Source: Rhizosphaericola sp047606825 (GTDB lineage: Bacteria > Bacteroidota > Bacteroidia > Chitinophagales > Chitinophagaceae). Taken from it: DNA of 64,000 nt. The translations under genes were made by a program, and so were the position numbers. Each line of letters opens with the position of its first letter. Position 1 is the stretch's first letter. Location: contig JASGDY010000085.1 of assembly GCA_047606825.1 (NCBI GenBank), positions 17,689-81,688 on the forward strand, read 5' to 3'. Below are positions 1 through 8,517 of the stretch, piece by piece. The notes below the pieces were generated by a model. That model saw only the letters and a list, made by a program, of their open reading frames with translations, was not told the DNA's origin and ran no database searches.

Positions 1-32
1 TTTGACGCATCCGATTTTGAAAAAAATTATCG

Positions 33-710
33 TTAACTTCCCATACCTGCAATCAGGTTAATGGTCACGGCGATAATCACCGCATTGAAAACAAAGGAAA
101 TAAGGCTGTGCCACAAGGCTACATGCCTTATTTTTTTGGAAGTGATGCTGATGTCCGACACTTGGAACGTCATGCCCAACACAAAAGAGAAATACACAAA
201 ATCCTTAAAGTCCGGCATATAGCCATCACCCTCGGGAAATGTAAGCCCAACACCTTTTTCATGGTTGGGGTCGCCATAATACAGGTGCGCATACTTGACC
301 GTGTATATCGTGTGCAGTAAAAACCATGCAATGGAAATGCCCAGTATCGCCGAACCGACATGCAAAAGCTTCGTCCGTGAATTGTCGTTTCTAGAGGCGA
401 GTATCAATACGATTGCCAAGACGCTTCCCATAATGGACAAAAGTATCAGGAAAAAAACAACCGGTCGGCTACTGTCTTCCTTTTCTGCTTCGAGCTGTAT
501 GTGTCGGATAGGGGTCCGGTAAAAACTAATCCAGTAAAAGCCAAGCAACATAAGCCCAAATACGCAATATCCCAACAGATAGCGAATCAAACCCTCTCGT
601 ACCAACGGTTGCAACAGGAATACCGCCATCGTTCCCAATACCAGCGAAAGTGCGATTTTGGAAAAAGTATGGATTCCGTTTAACCAAAAACTGATTTTCT
701 TTTTAGGCAT
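33..710 (-). CDS. DUF1345 family membrane protein
   Basis: The protein of about 225 residues has five or six hydrophobic helices. Its conserved C-terminal part reads GDGYMPDFKDFVYFSFVLGM followed by QVSD, which is characteristic of DUF1345 integral membrane proteins. The function of the family is unknown. I start it at the ATG at 710 (MPKKK). An in-frame extension to 737 would need a TTG codon and adds nothing conserved. The stop lies 32 bases from the window edge, so the downstream neighbour is not visible. It is transcribed in the same direction as the asparagine synthetase homologue upstream of it, with about 95 bases between them. The family assignment is fairly sure; the role is not known. 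Confidence 0.8.
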   Translation of the reverse strand: MPKKKISFWLNGIHTFSKIALSLVLGTMAVFLLQPLVREGLIRYLLGYCVFGLMLLGFYWISFYRTPIRHIQLEAEKEDSSRPVVFFLILLSIMGSVLAIVLILASRNDNSRTKLLHVGSAILGISIAWFLLHTIYTVKYAHLYYGDPNHEKGVGLTFPEGDGYMPDFKDFVYFSFVLGMTFQVSDISITSKKIRHVALWHSLISFVFNAVIIAVTINLIAGMGS

Positions 711-804
711 ATAATAAAGGTAAATGGAAAAAGTCAAAAGGAAAAAATTGAAGGCAGTCTGCTACCGAAAGTTGAGCGCAGCGTAACTTATGGCAGCTAC
801 ACCG

Positions 805-2514
805 CTATACCATATTCCGCCAAATGAAATAGGCAAGGCACACGATGCGCCATTGCTCCTGTTGACGCAAGGGCAGGTTTTCTGTTTTTATTTCGAGGAT
901 TTTTGGGCGTAATATTTTTGCATCAACGAGTTTGTGTATGGCGGTTTGCAGCATCTCTGTTGGGATGCTGAGAGCCGGTTGTGCCTGTGGTTTATGGTGC
1001 TGCCACGTAATGTTTTGAGGACAATGGTTTTCCATGTATTTGCGGAGTAGCCATTGGTTGTAACCATCTTTAAATTTAAAATGTGACGGCAAGGAAAACA
1101 ACAGTTCCACTAATTGGTATTGCAAAAAAGGATAGCGCAGCTTTAGCGAAAAAGCACGTGCGTTTTTGGCTTTGCATTTTAACTGGCTTTCGATGCCTCT
1201 TGTGAAAATATCAAAATACATCGCGTCTTCTGGTCGTCGGATTTCCGGTTGGCGCAATATGTCCGGATTGTGGTAGCGCAACAAAAACTGCTCGTTCAGA
1301 AAAGGAAAATTGACCTGCGTCTTGACAAGCTGATTCTGTGCCGACCGTGTCGTTTTTTCAGTTGCGAAAGCACTATAGTAGTTTTTAAATTTCCATTTTG
1401 GGAGAAATCCGTTTTGCTGAAACAATTGCTTTTCCTTCCAGAACAGACTATAATCTTTTTTTAAAAGATATTGGAGATAATAGGTGACATACGCGTCCTT
1501 TCCGCCCAATATTTCATCTGCACCAAGCATGTCATATAATACGGAAACCTTTTGTTGATAAGCATTTCGGTTGTTTTGGAACTGAAAGAACGTTTCCATG
1601 TCGGCAATAGGTTCTTCCTGTAATTGACAAAATAGTTGGAAGTCTTTTTCAATGTTATAGTCAGCATTATTTTTCTGTGTGTACCGTGGAATATTACCAT
1701 CTTTTTCTTTAATCAATTGTTCGATAGAAATGTTGTTTAGGTTGTCTTCACCTATCAAACCTATATTGTCATTGGTTTTTAGACGATTGCCAACGGAGGT
1801 TTTTAATGCCGTTTCAAATACTTTCAAAGCATCTGTTTCCGAAATGTTTTCGTTGTATTGATAGCTTGGTCGATACCAACAACGCATCTGTATGCGCCCT
1901 TCGCTGGGAACGACTCTGAGATAATGACCTGCCGGAAGCGAAAGGATGTCGGAGTAAAACGTCGCCATTTTCTTGTTGGGATTGGAAGTGTAACCCAATG
2001 TAAGATAGTTGAGAGCCATTGTTCCGTCCATGTTTTTGGGTGCGCCTACGCGCCAGAGTGCCTGCATTTCGGAGGAAAACAGCAATTGCGCAAAACGTCC
2101 GCGCTCCCGAAAATCAGCATGATAATACAATTGCTTTTCCCCCAGTCGGTCACGCGCGAGGAACATTTCCTGTTTTTTTGCATCATAAATGGCGAAGACA
2201 AAAGCACCATCCAGATGTTCCATGCAGCGCTCCCGCCATTGGTCAAAGGCAGCCATGACAAGGCTTTCGTCGTTTCCTATCGGAAACATATAGCCTAAGT
2301 TCTTGAGTTCGGTATATAGTGCCTTGGTATTGTACAGCTCGCCGTCCAGCACAATCGTATAGTGTAAGTATTGCTGGTTGGCATTGGTGGAAGCCAGCCC
2401 CGTATTGGCTTTCTCGTTCAGCCAAACATTTGCTGCATTTTCGGATGCCGTCATTGTCAGAAGCTGCGCTTCGGAAACCTGTGACGGCGCAACGATTCCT
2501 GCAATACCGTACAT
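805..2514 (-). CDS. Asparagine synthetase (AsnB)-like protein with both active sites altered; probable pseudoenzyme
   Basis: The 569-residue protein aligns with glutamine-hydrolysing asparagine synthetases along its length. An N-terminal Ntn-glutaminase domain spans about residues 1-200 (RDRLGEKQLYY is conserved), followed by an ATP-pyrophosphatase domain. Two features are wrong for an active enzyme. The nucleophile Cys that should follow the initiator Met is Tyr2 (MYGIAG instead of MCGIAG). The pyrophosphate loop SGGxDS is replaced by IGEDNLNN around residues 254-261. The later GADE..GG motif survives near 331-338. The frame is intact over 1.7 kb, so the gene is not simply decaying. From this I infer a pseudoenzyme with a binding or regulatory role. 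The start ATG at 2514 is certain because the family N-terminus begins there. acpH lies 9 bases upstream and is probably cotranscribed. Confidence 0.8.
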   Translation of the reverse strand: MYGIAGIVAPSQVSEAQLLTMTASENAANVWLNEKANTGLASTNANQQYLHYTIVLDGELYNTKALYTELKNLGYMFPIGNDESLVMAAFDQWRERCMEHLDGAFVFAIYDAKKQEMFLARDRLGEKQLYYHADFRERGRFAQLLFSSEMQALWRVGAPKNMDGTMALNYLTLGYTSNPNKKMATFYSDILSLPAGHYLRVVPSEGRIQMRCWYRPSYQYNENISETDALKVFETALKTSVGNRLKTNDNIGLIGEDNLNNISIEQLIKEKDGNIPRYTQKNNADYNIEKDFQLFCQLQEEPIADMETFFQFQNNRNAYQQKVSVLYDMLGADEILGGKDAYVTYYLQYLLKKDYSLFWKEKQLFQQNGFLPKWKFKNYYSAFATEKTTRSAQNQLVKTQVNFPFLNEQFLLRYHNPDILRQPEIRRPEDAMYFDIFTRGIESQLKCKAKNARAFSLKLRYPFLQYQLVELLFSLPSHFKFKDGYNQWLLRKYMENHCPQNITWQHHKPQAQPALSIPTEMLQTAIHKLVDAKILRPKILEIKTENLPLRQQEQWRIVCLAYFIWRNMV

Positions 2515-2523
2515 GTTGTTGTT

Positions 2524-3123
2524 TTAATGCAAAGAAATGTGATTTTTTGCAATCCAGTCCTTTGCAAAAGTTTGCAGTTCAGGAAAGAACGCGGCAAACG
2601 ACTGTTGGAGAAATGTCTTGTTGCTCTCAAAATCTTTGAAAGGATTCACGTTGTCGTTAAGATATTGCGCACGTCGAGCCAAACCATTAAAACTTCGCTG
2701 TATCTGCGACTCAAAGCGATAGTTGTATAGCCAGTCGCCATTTTCCATATAGGAAAACATGCGCTGAAAAGCTGTGGGCATGTTTTCAATATGCAGCGCG
2801 ACCGTACTATACGTCTGCGATGTGAATGTACGCCAATCATTTTCGGACAGGACATTCGGAGCATTGGCCAAAAAATAGTCGTAGGCAATGTCCAGAAACG
2901 CACCGTCATAACGCCCGACCGATTCCCGAAAAACTTTTTTGGCATCCAGAACTATTGGATGTGCATCCGTGAACGTATCGATATGCCGGTGCATAAGAAC
3001 ACCAAGCTGTATTGCTTCGGGATATTGTAAATATTGGTTTCCCTTGATAAAATCTCCTGCCAAGTTGCCAACCAAAAGACCAGGTTCCTTAAAAGATAGA
3101 TAGGCGTGCGCCAGATGGTTCAT
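2524..3123 (-). CDS. acpH: Acyl carrier protein phosphodiesterase (ACP hydrolase)
   Basis: The 199-residue protein matches AcpH (former DUF479). It begins MNHLAHAYLSF, continues with GNLAGDFIKG, and has a histidine- and aspartate-rich helix with GVLMHRHIDTFTD that binds the metal in HD-like folds. AcpH removes the 4'-phosphopantetheine arm from holo-ACP in the cytoplasm. The length is close to the E. coli enzyme (193). The ATG at 3123 is the natural start. The gene stops 9 bases before the asparagine synthetase homologue, which suggests a shared transcript with no obvious functional link. Confidence 0.88.
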   Translation of the reverse strand: MNHLAHAYLSFKEPGLLVGNLAGDFIKGNQYLQYPEAIQLGVLMHRHIDTFTDAHPIVLDAKKVFRESVGRYDGAFLDIAYDYFLANAPNVLSENDWRTFTSQTYSTVALHIENMPTAFQRMFSYMENGDWLYNYRFESQIQRSFNGLARRAQYLNDNVNPFKDFESNKTFLQQSFAAFFPELQTFAKDWIAKNHISLH

Positions 3124-3151
3124 AATCGTATTGTTCGTGATTGGTTCTTGT

Positions 3152-3673
3152 TTATATATAACGCTGCTCTTGGTTTTTTATTATTTTGGAAGTGACGAGT
3201 AGTTGGCCTGTATGTCGCATGGTATGTTCCGCTGCATGGAATAGTAGCCCAATCGTCGTGGTCGGGATTTTGGATCTACCAACGTACCGGATTTCAATGA
3301 GAGTATTGTCTGTAAAGGATTTCAGCCGTTCTACCGCATGATAGATATTGTTGGCAGTCTGGCCCAGTAAACTTTTTACGTCGATGGGATGGACATCGTT
3401 TTCGGATTGGAGGTAAGCTAATTGTTGTTCGGACAAAGCATTACCTTCCGCATAAGTCAAAAGGCGGTCGAGAAAACCCGTGATATGCAACAGATGAAAA
3501 CCAACGGAAGCACAACCAGCAGGCTTTTCCCATAGTCGCGATGCCGGAAAATCTTTCAGGAATATATTGATTTCTTCCGCCGCTTCCAACAGCGCATTGG
3601 CAGCAGGTTGCAGGATGGGCGAAAGGTCAGGAATCGTCTCGTTTCTCAGCCAGACTTCTTTTCTAGTTTCCAT
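3152..3673 (-). CDS. DinB-family four-helix protein (putative metal-dependent)
   Basis: This protein of about 173 residues is a DinB-superfamily four-helix bundle. The expected metal-ligand histidines are visible in FHLLHITGFLDRL and in LLFHAAEHTMRHTGQL near the C-terminus. Bacterial members include thiol-dependent transferases (bacillithiol- or mycothiol-dependent) and many uncharacterised proteins. I choose the ATG at 3673 (METRKEV); a longer frame to 3688 would use TTG. It lies 28 bases upstream of acpH in the same direction and may share its transcript. The substrate is unknown. Confidence 0.75.
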   Translation of the reverse strand: METRKEVWLRNETIPDLSPILQPAANALLEAAEEINIFLKDFPASRLWEKPAGCASVGFHLLHITGFLDRLLTYAEGNALSEQQLAYLQSENDVHPIDVKSLLGQTANNIYHAVERLKSFTDNTLIEIRYVGRSKIPTTTIGLLFHAAEHTMRHTGQLLVTSKIIKNQEQRYI

Positions 3674-3860
3674 TGTTTTGTTCCTCAAAATTGATGAATG
3701 CCATTAAAGATAAGGCATTTTTTCAAGTCAACCCACAAAGACACCAAGGTTCAAAGTGGATGAAATGTAGCTGAATGAAAAATGGACAATCCTATTAATC
3801 AATGAACACATAATTATGTAACATACAATATAAAATAAACGTAGACAAGCACCGCGTTTC

Positions 3861-5102
3861 CTACTTTTTACTTAACAAGAGCTGATCGATTTTTCCGTTA
3901 AATTCTCTGGCAAACTGTGTATAGTATTCGCCTGTTCCGGGTCCTTGGAAACCTGTGTCGATGAAAGCGACTTTTCCTGTTTTGTCCAATACGATGGTGC
4001 TTGGGAACATCTTGATGGGGGTCAGCTGCGGCAATGTCTTTTCGGTGCGCTGAGGATCCATGACCGTCACGCCTGTAATCAACATGGGATAGGTAACGTC
4101 AAATTTTTTCCGGAACTTGTCGAGGCTTTTTCGGGAACGTTCAAAGTCTTCGGAATATTCGTAAGCCAAGCCGATGACTTCGACGCCGCGTTTTTTGTTT
4201 TGCTTGTAAAAGTCGCTGAGGAAGGCCGTTTCGTCCATGCAGTTGGGACACCAGCTTCCCATGAGGTCGATGACGACCACCTTGTTTTTGAAACGTTCAT
4301 CATTGATGGAGACGTTGTTGCCGTCCAAATCCTTGAATTGAAAGTTGAGATGTCCAGACTCGCCGTCGCGGACGTACATCGCGGAAGTGTTGGGCAATGT
4401 TGGATTAGCTTCCTTTTTTCCTGAATAGGTTTCATAAGATTTGGCACCGCTCCACAACGCGCCGGAGATGGACCCGTTTTGTTCGATTTTTCCCGAAACG
4501 ACGAGTGCGTGCACGCCGTCAAACGTGGACAGCCATAGAGAATCGCCGCTGACCACACCTTCCATGTAACGATAGTCGCCGGTCGGAGTCAATATCGAAC
4601 CGTTAACGATGCTGCCTGTTTGCTTAAGTTCAGCAATGGCGGGATCTTGTTTGCCGTCTTTCTCGTCAAAGTTGATGGCGTATTTCCCTGTCGCATCAAT
4701 ACTGGCAGGCGTTTTCGCGGAAAACCTTTCGTCGGACAAAACCGCCGTGACAGACAAGCGCATTTCCGAAGTCGGTAGTTTCCTAACCCAAAAACCGCTT
4801 AGGCTATCGTCGGCAATAGCCCTGAAACGAAACGCCGATTCAAAGACGGGCATATTGACCGTGATGCTGTCACCGTCGTCTTCGATGTCGGTAGTCGTGA
4901 GTGCCTCTTTTCCATTGAGGAACGCCACTGTCGTTTTCCCGTTTTCCTTGCTCCATTTGAGGTTAAATACAATCTGCCTGCCGTCCTCCCGATGGATGGA
5001 CACTTTCCATTTTCCGTTATTCGGTGCGGCTTTTGCAATGGCGACAAGGGAGAACGATAAAAGCGTGGATAATACGTATTTTGTTATTTTTACTGCGGAC
5101 AT
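3861..5102 (-). CDS. Secreted TlpA/ResA-like thioredoxin-fold protein
   Basis: From the ATG at 5102 the protein has about 413 residues. It has an N-terminal signal peptide (VLSTLLSFSLVAIAKAA), a long beta-rich region of about 250 residues, and a C-terminal thioredoxin-fold domain. That domain carries the redox motif WCPNC (Cys285 and Cys288) and a cis-proline segment FPST. Such TlpA-like proteins act in the periplasm as thiol-disulfide reductants. The N-terminal region fits a DUF4369-type or related Bacteroidota domain, but I cannot place it firmly. A frame extension to 5159 only adds poor sequence that overlaps the divergent gene. It is divergent from the small secreted protein at 5147. Confidence 0.8.
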   Translation of the reverse strand: MSAVKITKYVLSTLLSFSLVAIAKAAPNNGKWKVSIHREDGRQIVFNLKWSKENGKTTVAFLNGKEALTTTDIEDDGDSITVNMPVFESAFRFRAIADDSLSGFWVRKLPTSEMRLSVTAVLSDERFSAKTPASIDATGKYAINFDEKDGKQDPAIAELKQTGSIVNGSILTPTGDYRYMEGVVSGDSLWLSTFDGVHALVVSGKIEQNGSISGALWSGAKSYETYSGKKEANPTLPNTSAMYVRDGESGHLNFQFKDLDGNNVSINDERFKNKVVVIDLMGSWCPNCMDETAFLSDFYKQNKKRGVEVIGLAYEYSEDFERSRKSLDKFRKKFDVTYPMLITGVTVMDPQRTEKTLPQLTPIKMFPSTIVLDKTGKVAFIDTGFQGPGTGEYYTQFAREFNGKIDQLLLSKK

Positions 5103-5146
5103 GGAAATGGTTTTAAAATAAAATAGTCCACAAAAATAGTTGAGAT

Positions 5147-5566
5147 ATGCAATATGCAAAAGCTAAAATTACGGTAACGGTATTGGGCGCGTTGGTTTTG
5201 TCACAGTTCGGCAATGCCAACGCGCAGCATAAGGTTAAGGAAATAGCTTTTCATCTATATACTGACAGCCTCAAAAAAGGTGTCTACAATTATATCAATG
5301 TCGATGCGTTGCTGGACAACGACCACTGGCGTCCGATGGACACGTCGCACATTGCTTTTGTTTCGTCAGTCGGGCAATGGTCAGGTAACAACCTTATGTT
5401 GGACACAGCATTTGCGCAGGATTCCGTCGTCGTCAAGGCTTACCTGAAAAGCAATCCCGCCATGCTGGTCGAGAAAACCATCTACATCAAGAAAAACAAA
5501 GACCCGGAGACATTGCCGACGATGCAGGATGTGATGGATGCACGTCCGCGGCGGAAAAAGGGTTAA
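5147..5566 (+). CDS. Small secreted protein of unknown function
   Basis: The 139-residue product starts with a signal peptide (ITVTVLGALVLSQFGNANA) and then a mature domain of about 110 residues rich in Tyr, Asn and Asp. A basic tail (ARPRRKKG) ends it. I do not recognise the family. It is divergent from the TlpA-like gene, and the two starts are about 45 bases apart, so they may share a promoter region. The intact frame and the clear signal peptide support a real gene. A periplasmic or outer-membrane-associated location is inferred. Confidence 0.6.
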   Translation: MQYAKAKITVTVLGALVLSQFGNANAQHKVKEIAFHLYTDSLKKGVYNYINVDALLDNDHWRPMDTSHIAFVSSVGQWSGNNLMLDTAFAQDSVVVKAYLKSNPAMLVEKTIYIKKNKDPETLPTMQDVMDARPRRKKG

Positions 5567-5918
5567 GAGATATTTGTGTTGAGGATGGTACGCGACGGAA
5601 CATAGAAAAGAAAATAGCTGCCTAACCAGAGAAATGTTTTTTTAGCATACTTCCCAGAAGTATGGACCTGTGTTCCCTGCGAATAAGTGTCCGCAGGAAA
5701 TCTTGGGTGGAACTAGCTGTGGCTATGGCTACACAATTATCAACGCCGTCTCGTCGGGCGGTGTCCAATGGACTTTTGACGCCACTAAAAACCATTTGCT
5801 GGCCCTCCCACTGTGGAGAATAGGACGAAACCCAAAATCCTGGCTATAAGTAACAGTAGTTTGTAGAAATAATACAAAAGGCATGACCGAGATGAATCGG
5901 GCCATGCCTTTTTATTGG
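5567..5918. other. Gene-poor gap with a possible eroded reading frame and a hairpin
   Basis: No intact gene is visible. A stop-bounded frame on the plus strand at 5646-5849 reads sensibly (KYGPVFPANKCP, GYGYTIINAV, GGVQWTFDA) but has no start codon, so it may be the tail of a lost gene. The last 40 bases hold the hairpin listed separately. Confidence 0.35.
5879..5915. terminator. Probable bidirectional hairpin terminator
   Basis: AGGCATG and CCGA pair with TCGG and CATGCCT around a short loop. Runs of T follow on the plus strand, and a T-rich stretch follows on the minus strand. It lies just downstream of tRNA-Arg (minus strand) and would end that transcript. Confidence 0.6.
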
Positions 5919-5990
5919 TGGTCTCGCCAAGAATCGAACTTGGATCTAAAGTTTAGGAAACTTCTATTCTATCCATTGAACTACGAGACC
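5916..5990 (-). tRNA. tRNA-Arg (anticodon CCT), CCA encoded
   Basis: The minus strand folds as a cloverleaf. The acceptor stem GGTCTCG pairs with CGAGACC, the TTCGATTC T-loop is present, and the anticodon loop TTCCTAA gives anticodon CCT, reading AGG. A discriminator A and an encoded CCA end (TGG on the plus strand at 5916-5918) follow the acceptor stem. A TATTTTTG promoter-like box lies upstream at 6000-6007. Confidence 0.93.
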
Positions 5991-5999
5991 TGCGGGGCG

Positions 6000-6007
6000 C
6001 AAAAATA
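6000..6007 (-). promoter_or_regulatory. Promoter -7 box for tRNA-Arg
   Basis: On the minus strand the sequence reads TATTTTTG, matching the Bacteroidota -7 element TAnnTTTG, nine bases before the tRNA. I see no clear -33 TTG at the usual distance. Confidence 0.5.
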
Positions 6008-6101
6008 AGGTTAATACAGGATGTTACCATTTTTTGTGACTATTTTTTATTGCTGAACCATTTTTCGGGAGGAACTACTTTCTATACCTCACATTTTCTC
6101 C

Positions 6102-6109
6102 TATCTTTG
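6102..6109 (+). promoter_or_regulatory. Promoter -7 box upstream of the TPR membrane protein
   Basis: TATCTTTG matches TAnnTTTG exactly and lies 23 bases before the ATG at 6133. The -33 element is not clear. Confidence 0.55.
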
Positions 6110-6132
6110 CGCCCTATTTCCACAAAACAAAT

Positions 6133-6783
6133 ATGAAAGTCTACAATTTTATCATAAAATACCGTTTCCCGCTGAGTATCCTGGCGATTGTGTTGGCGAT
6201 TGTCGTCAACGTGACCTCGGGTTTTTGGCCGTCCTTTTTACTCTATTTCATAGGTGTGATTGGGTTGGCGTCGCATTTCTTCATTGGTCCGATGCGACTG
6301 ATACAGGAACCTATGGAAAAGGGCGACATCGAAGGCGTTAAGAAGATATTGGACGGCATCTGGTTCCCCAACCTTTTGTACAAACCGATACGCTCCACCT
6401 ATTACACGCTGAAAGGCAACTTGGCAATGGCCGACCAGGATTTTGAAACAGCCGAAAAACACCTCAAAAAAAGCTCGCAGATCGGTGCGGCAATGCCCGA
6501 AGCTGAAGGTGCCAACAAACTCCAACTGGCGATGATGGCAATGCAGAAAGGCGATTTGCGGTCGGCGGAAGGCAACCTGCGGGCAGCCATCCGCGCCGGC
6601 ATTCCAGACAAGGAAAGCGAAGCGGTAGCATATCTCGGCATGTGCCAGATATTCATCAACAAACGCGAGTTCCGTGCGGCGAAAGACTTTTTCCGAAAAG
6701 CAAAAGCCTGCAAACCGACAACCAAAGAAGTTGTAGACCAAATCAAGGAAATCGAAAAATATATCTCCCGGATGCCGGGGTAA
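6133..6783 (+). CDS. Membrane-anchored TPR protein
   Basis: The 216-residue protein has two N-terminal hydrophobic helices (about residues 12-30 and 34-52) and then helical repeats typical of tetratricopeptide repeats (YYTLKGNLAMADQDFETAEKHL, AYLGMCQIFINKREFRAAKDF). TPRs bind partner proteins, so this probably organises a complex at the inner membrane facing the cytoplasm. The partner is unknown. A promoter box lies 23 bases upstream and a hairpin terminator follows the stop, so it is probably a single-gene transcript. Confidence 0.75.
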   Translation: MKVYNFIIKYRFPLSILAIVLAIVVNVTSGFWPSFLLYFIGVIGLASHFFIGPMRLIQEPMEKGDIEGVKKILDGIWFPNLLYKPIRSTYYTLKGNLAMADQDFETAEKHLKKSSQIGAAMPEAEGANKLQLAMMAMQKGDLRSAEGNLRAAIRAGIPDKESEAVAYLGMCQIFINKREFRAAKDFFRKAKACKPTTKEVVDQIKEIEKYISRMPG

Positions 6784-6817
6784 GGATAGTGAATTGTCAA
6801 AAGTGAATAATTTAGGA

Positions 6818-6842
6818 GCCGTTCTATACGAACGGCTTTTTT
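6818..6842 (+). terminator. Intrinsic terminator after the TPR gene
   Basis: GCCGTTC pairs with GAACGGC around TATAC, followed by six T residues. Confidence 0.8.
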
Positions 6843-6897
6843 CTTGCAACAAAAAACAGGAAATTAACATTCTATACGATAGTTTTGCCAATATCTT

Positions 6898-8394
6898 ATG
6901 CAGTCACTTTTTCAGAAAATAAACAGTTCCGCAGGCAGGACTGTACTGTTGTGCATCCTGGCGGTTGGTGGAATATTGGTGTGTGGGCAGTTTGTCGGCT
7001 GTGCGGTGATGGTGCCCCCGTCAGGTGGTCCGAAAGACTCGCTGCCGCCGGTTTTGGTATCGGCAGTTCCCAAGGATTCTACGTTGCATTTTACGGGCAG
7101 CAAGATTGTGCTCACATTTGACGAATATGTGCAGCTCGACAATGCACAGATGAACGTCATCGTGTCGCCCAACCCAAAAAAACAACCCAATATCACAAAC
7201 AAGCTCAAAACCGTGACCATCACGATAAAAGATACGTTGCAGCCCAATACGACGTACGCGCTCAATTTTGGGAACAGTATCAAGGATGTCAACGAGGGCA
7301 ATATTTTTCGGAACTTTACCTACGCATTCAGTACGGGTGACCACCTGGACACGGATTCCATCACCGGAAAAGTCCTATCGGCACAGACCGGGGGGATTGA
7401 CACGACCTTGATCGTCATGCTGCACCGCAACCTCAACGATACGGCGGTCAGGACCTTGCGGCCGGACTATTACACGACATTGGACTCAATGGGCAATTTT
7501 AGGTTGCGTTTTTTGCCGCCGGGTGACTACAATATTTTTGCGTTGTCCTACGACTATGCCAAGCAATATCGGGACAGCACGATGATGTTTGCGTTTTACG
7601 ACCATGTGTTGCACATCACGGATTCAACGGCACCAGGACGTATCGTCCTGTATGCTTACCAACAGGCAAAAGGAGAAGCCAAAGGAGAGGAAAAGAAAAA
7701 AGATACAAACAGGAGCGACGACGGGAATAATAAAAAGAAGAAAAAGAAAGAAGAAAAAACTCCCGCGCTGAAAATGACCACCAACCTCGACAACAACCAA
7801 CAGGATTTGCTGGGGCAGTTCAATTTCAGCTTTGACCATCCGTTGGCAAAGTTCGATTCTTCCAAAATCATATTGTTCGATACATCCTATAAAAGAATCG
7901 AAGGCTACACGATTGTCCACGACAGTACGGATACGACCAATTCAAGGTTTGTATTGCAGTATCCTTGGAAGGAAATGCAGTATTTCAAGTTGGTAGTGGA
8001 TACGCTGGCGGCATTGGATTCCAGCAACATCGGACTGGCCAAAATCGATACGATTAACTTCAAGACCAAGGACGAGGCGGCGTATGCGGGCATCAGGATA
8101 CGGATTTCGGACGTGGACTTGTCCCAAAATCCGGTGTTGCAGTTTTTCAGCAATGGTAAAGAGGTCGATTCCATCGCGTTGGACAACAACAAGGAGGTCG
8201 TGCGCAAGCTATTTCCTCCAGGAGAGTATGAACTGCGCGTTTTGTATGACCGCAATAAAAACGGACGTTGGGATCCCGGGGATTACAGTCAAAAGCTACA
8301 ACCTGAAATCGTTGAGCGCATACGGCAGAAATATAATTTTAAAGCCAACTGGGACAACGAACCGGAGATATTTCTCCACGGCGAACCCAAATAA
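6898..8394 (+). CDS. Lipoprotein with N-terminal bacterial Ig-like (SbsA-type) domain
   Basis: The 498-residue protein has a hydrophobic leader ending in a lipobox-like FVGC (Cys near residue 35). A typical motif for this Bacteroidota family follows (PPSGGPKDSLPPVL, then FDEYVQLDN). The Ig-like domain covers about residues 45-150. A strongly lysine- and glutamate-rich stretch at about 258-290 separates it from a beta-rich C-terminal half that ends in DRNKNGRWDPGDY. The lipid anchor suggests it sits at the inner face of the outer membrane or on the surface. Its job is unknown. A TAGTTTTG promoter-like box lies at 6882-6889, just before the start. Confidence 0.8.
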   Translation: MQSLFQKINSSAGRTVLLCILAVGGILVCGQFVGCAVMVPPSGGPKDSLPPVLVSAVPKDSTLHFTGSKIVLTFDEYVQLDNAQMNVIVSPNPKKQPNITNKLKTVTITIKDTLQPNTTYALNFGNSIKDVNEGNIFRNFTYAFSTGDHLDTDSITGKVLSAQTGGIDTTLIVMLHRNLNDTAVRTLRPDYYTTLDSMGNFRLRFLPPGDYNIFALSYDYAKQYRDSTMMFAFYDHVLHITDSTAPGRIVLYAYQQAKGEAKGEEKKKDTNRSDDGNNKKKKKKEEKTPALKMTTNLDNNQQDLLGQFNFSFDHPLAKFDSSKIILFDTSYKRIEGYTIVHDSTDTTNSRFVLQYPWKEMQYFKLVVDTLAALDSSNIGLAKIDTINFKTKDEAAYAGIRIRISDVDLSQNPVLQFFSNGKEVDSIALDNNKEVVRKLFPPGEYELRVLYDRNKNGRWDPGDYSQKLQPEIVERIRQKYNFKANWDNEPEIFLHGEPK

Positions 8395-8517
8395 GGCGGA
8401 GGTTTACTGCGTGAGGTTGGAAGTTTTTACATTATGAACGTCATTTTCCCCATGCCTCAAGTACATTTTGGGTTCAGCGTTTTTATTTTTTTACCTTTTG
8501 CCTTTTTACTTTATAAT

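Noticed and set aside
6238..6891. 217-codon frame opposite the TPR gene
   Set aside because: Antisense shadow of the TPR gene; it runs through the terminator and has no recognisable domain.
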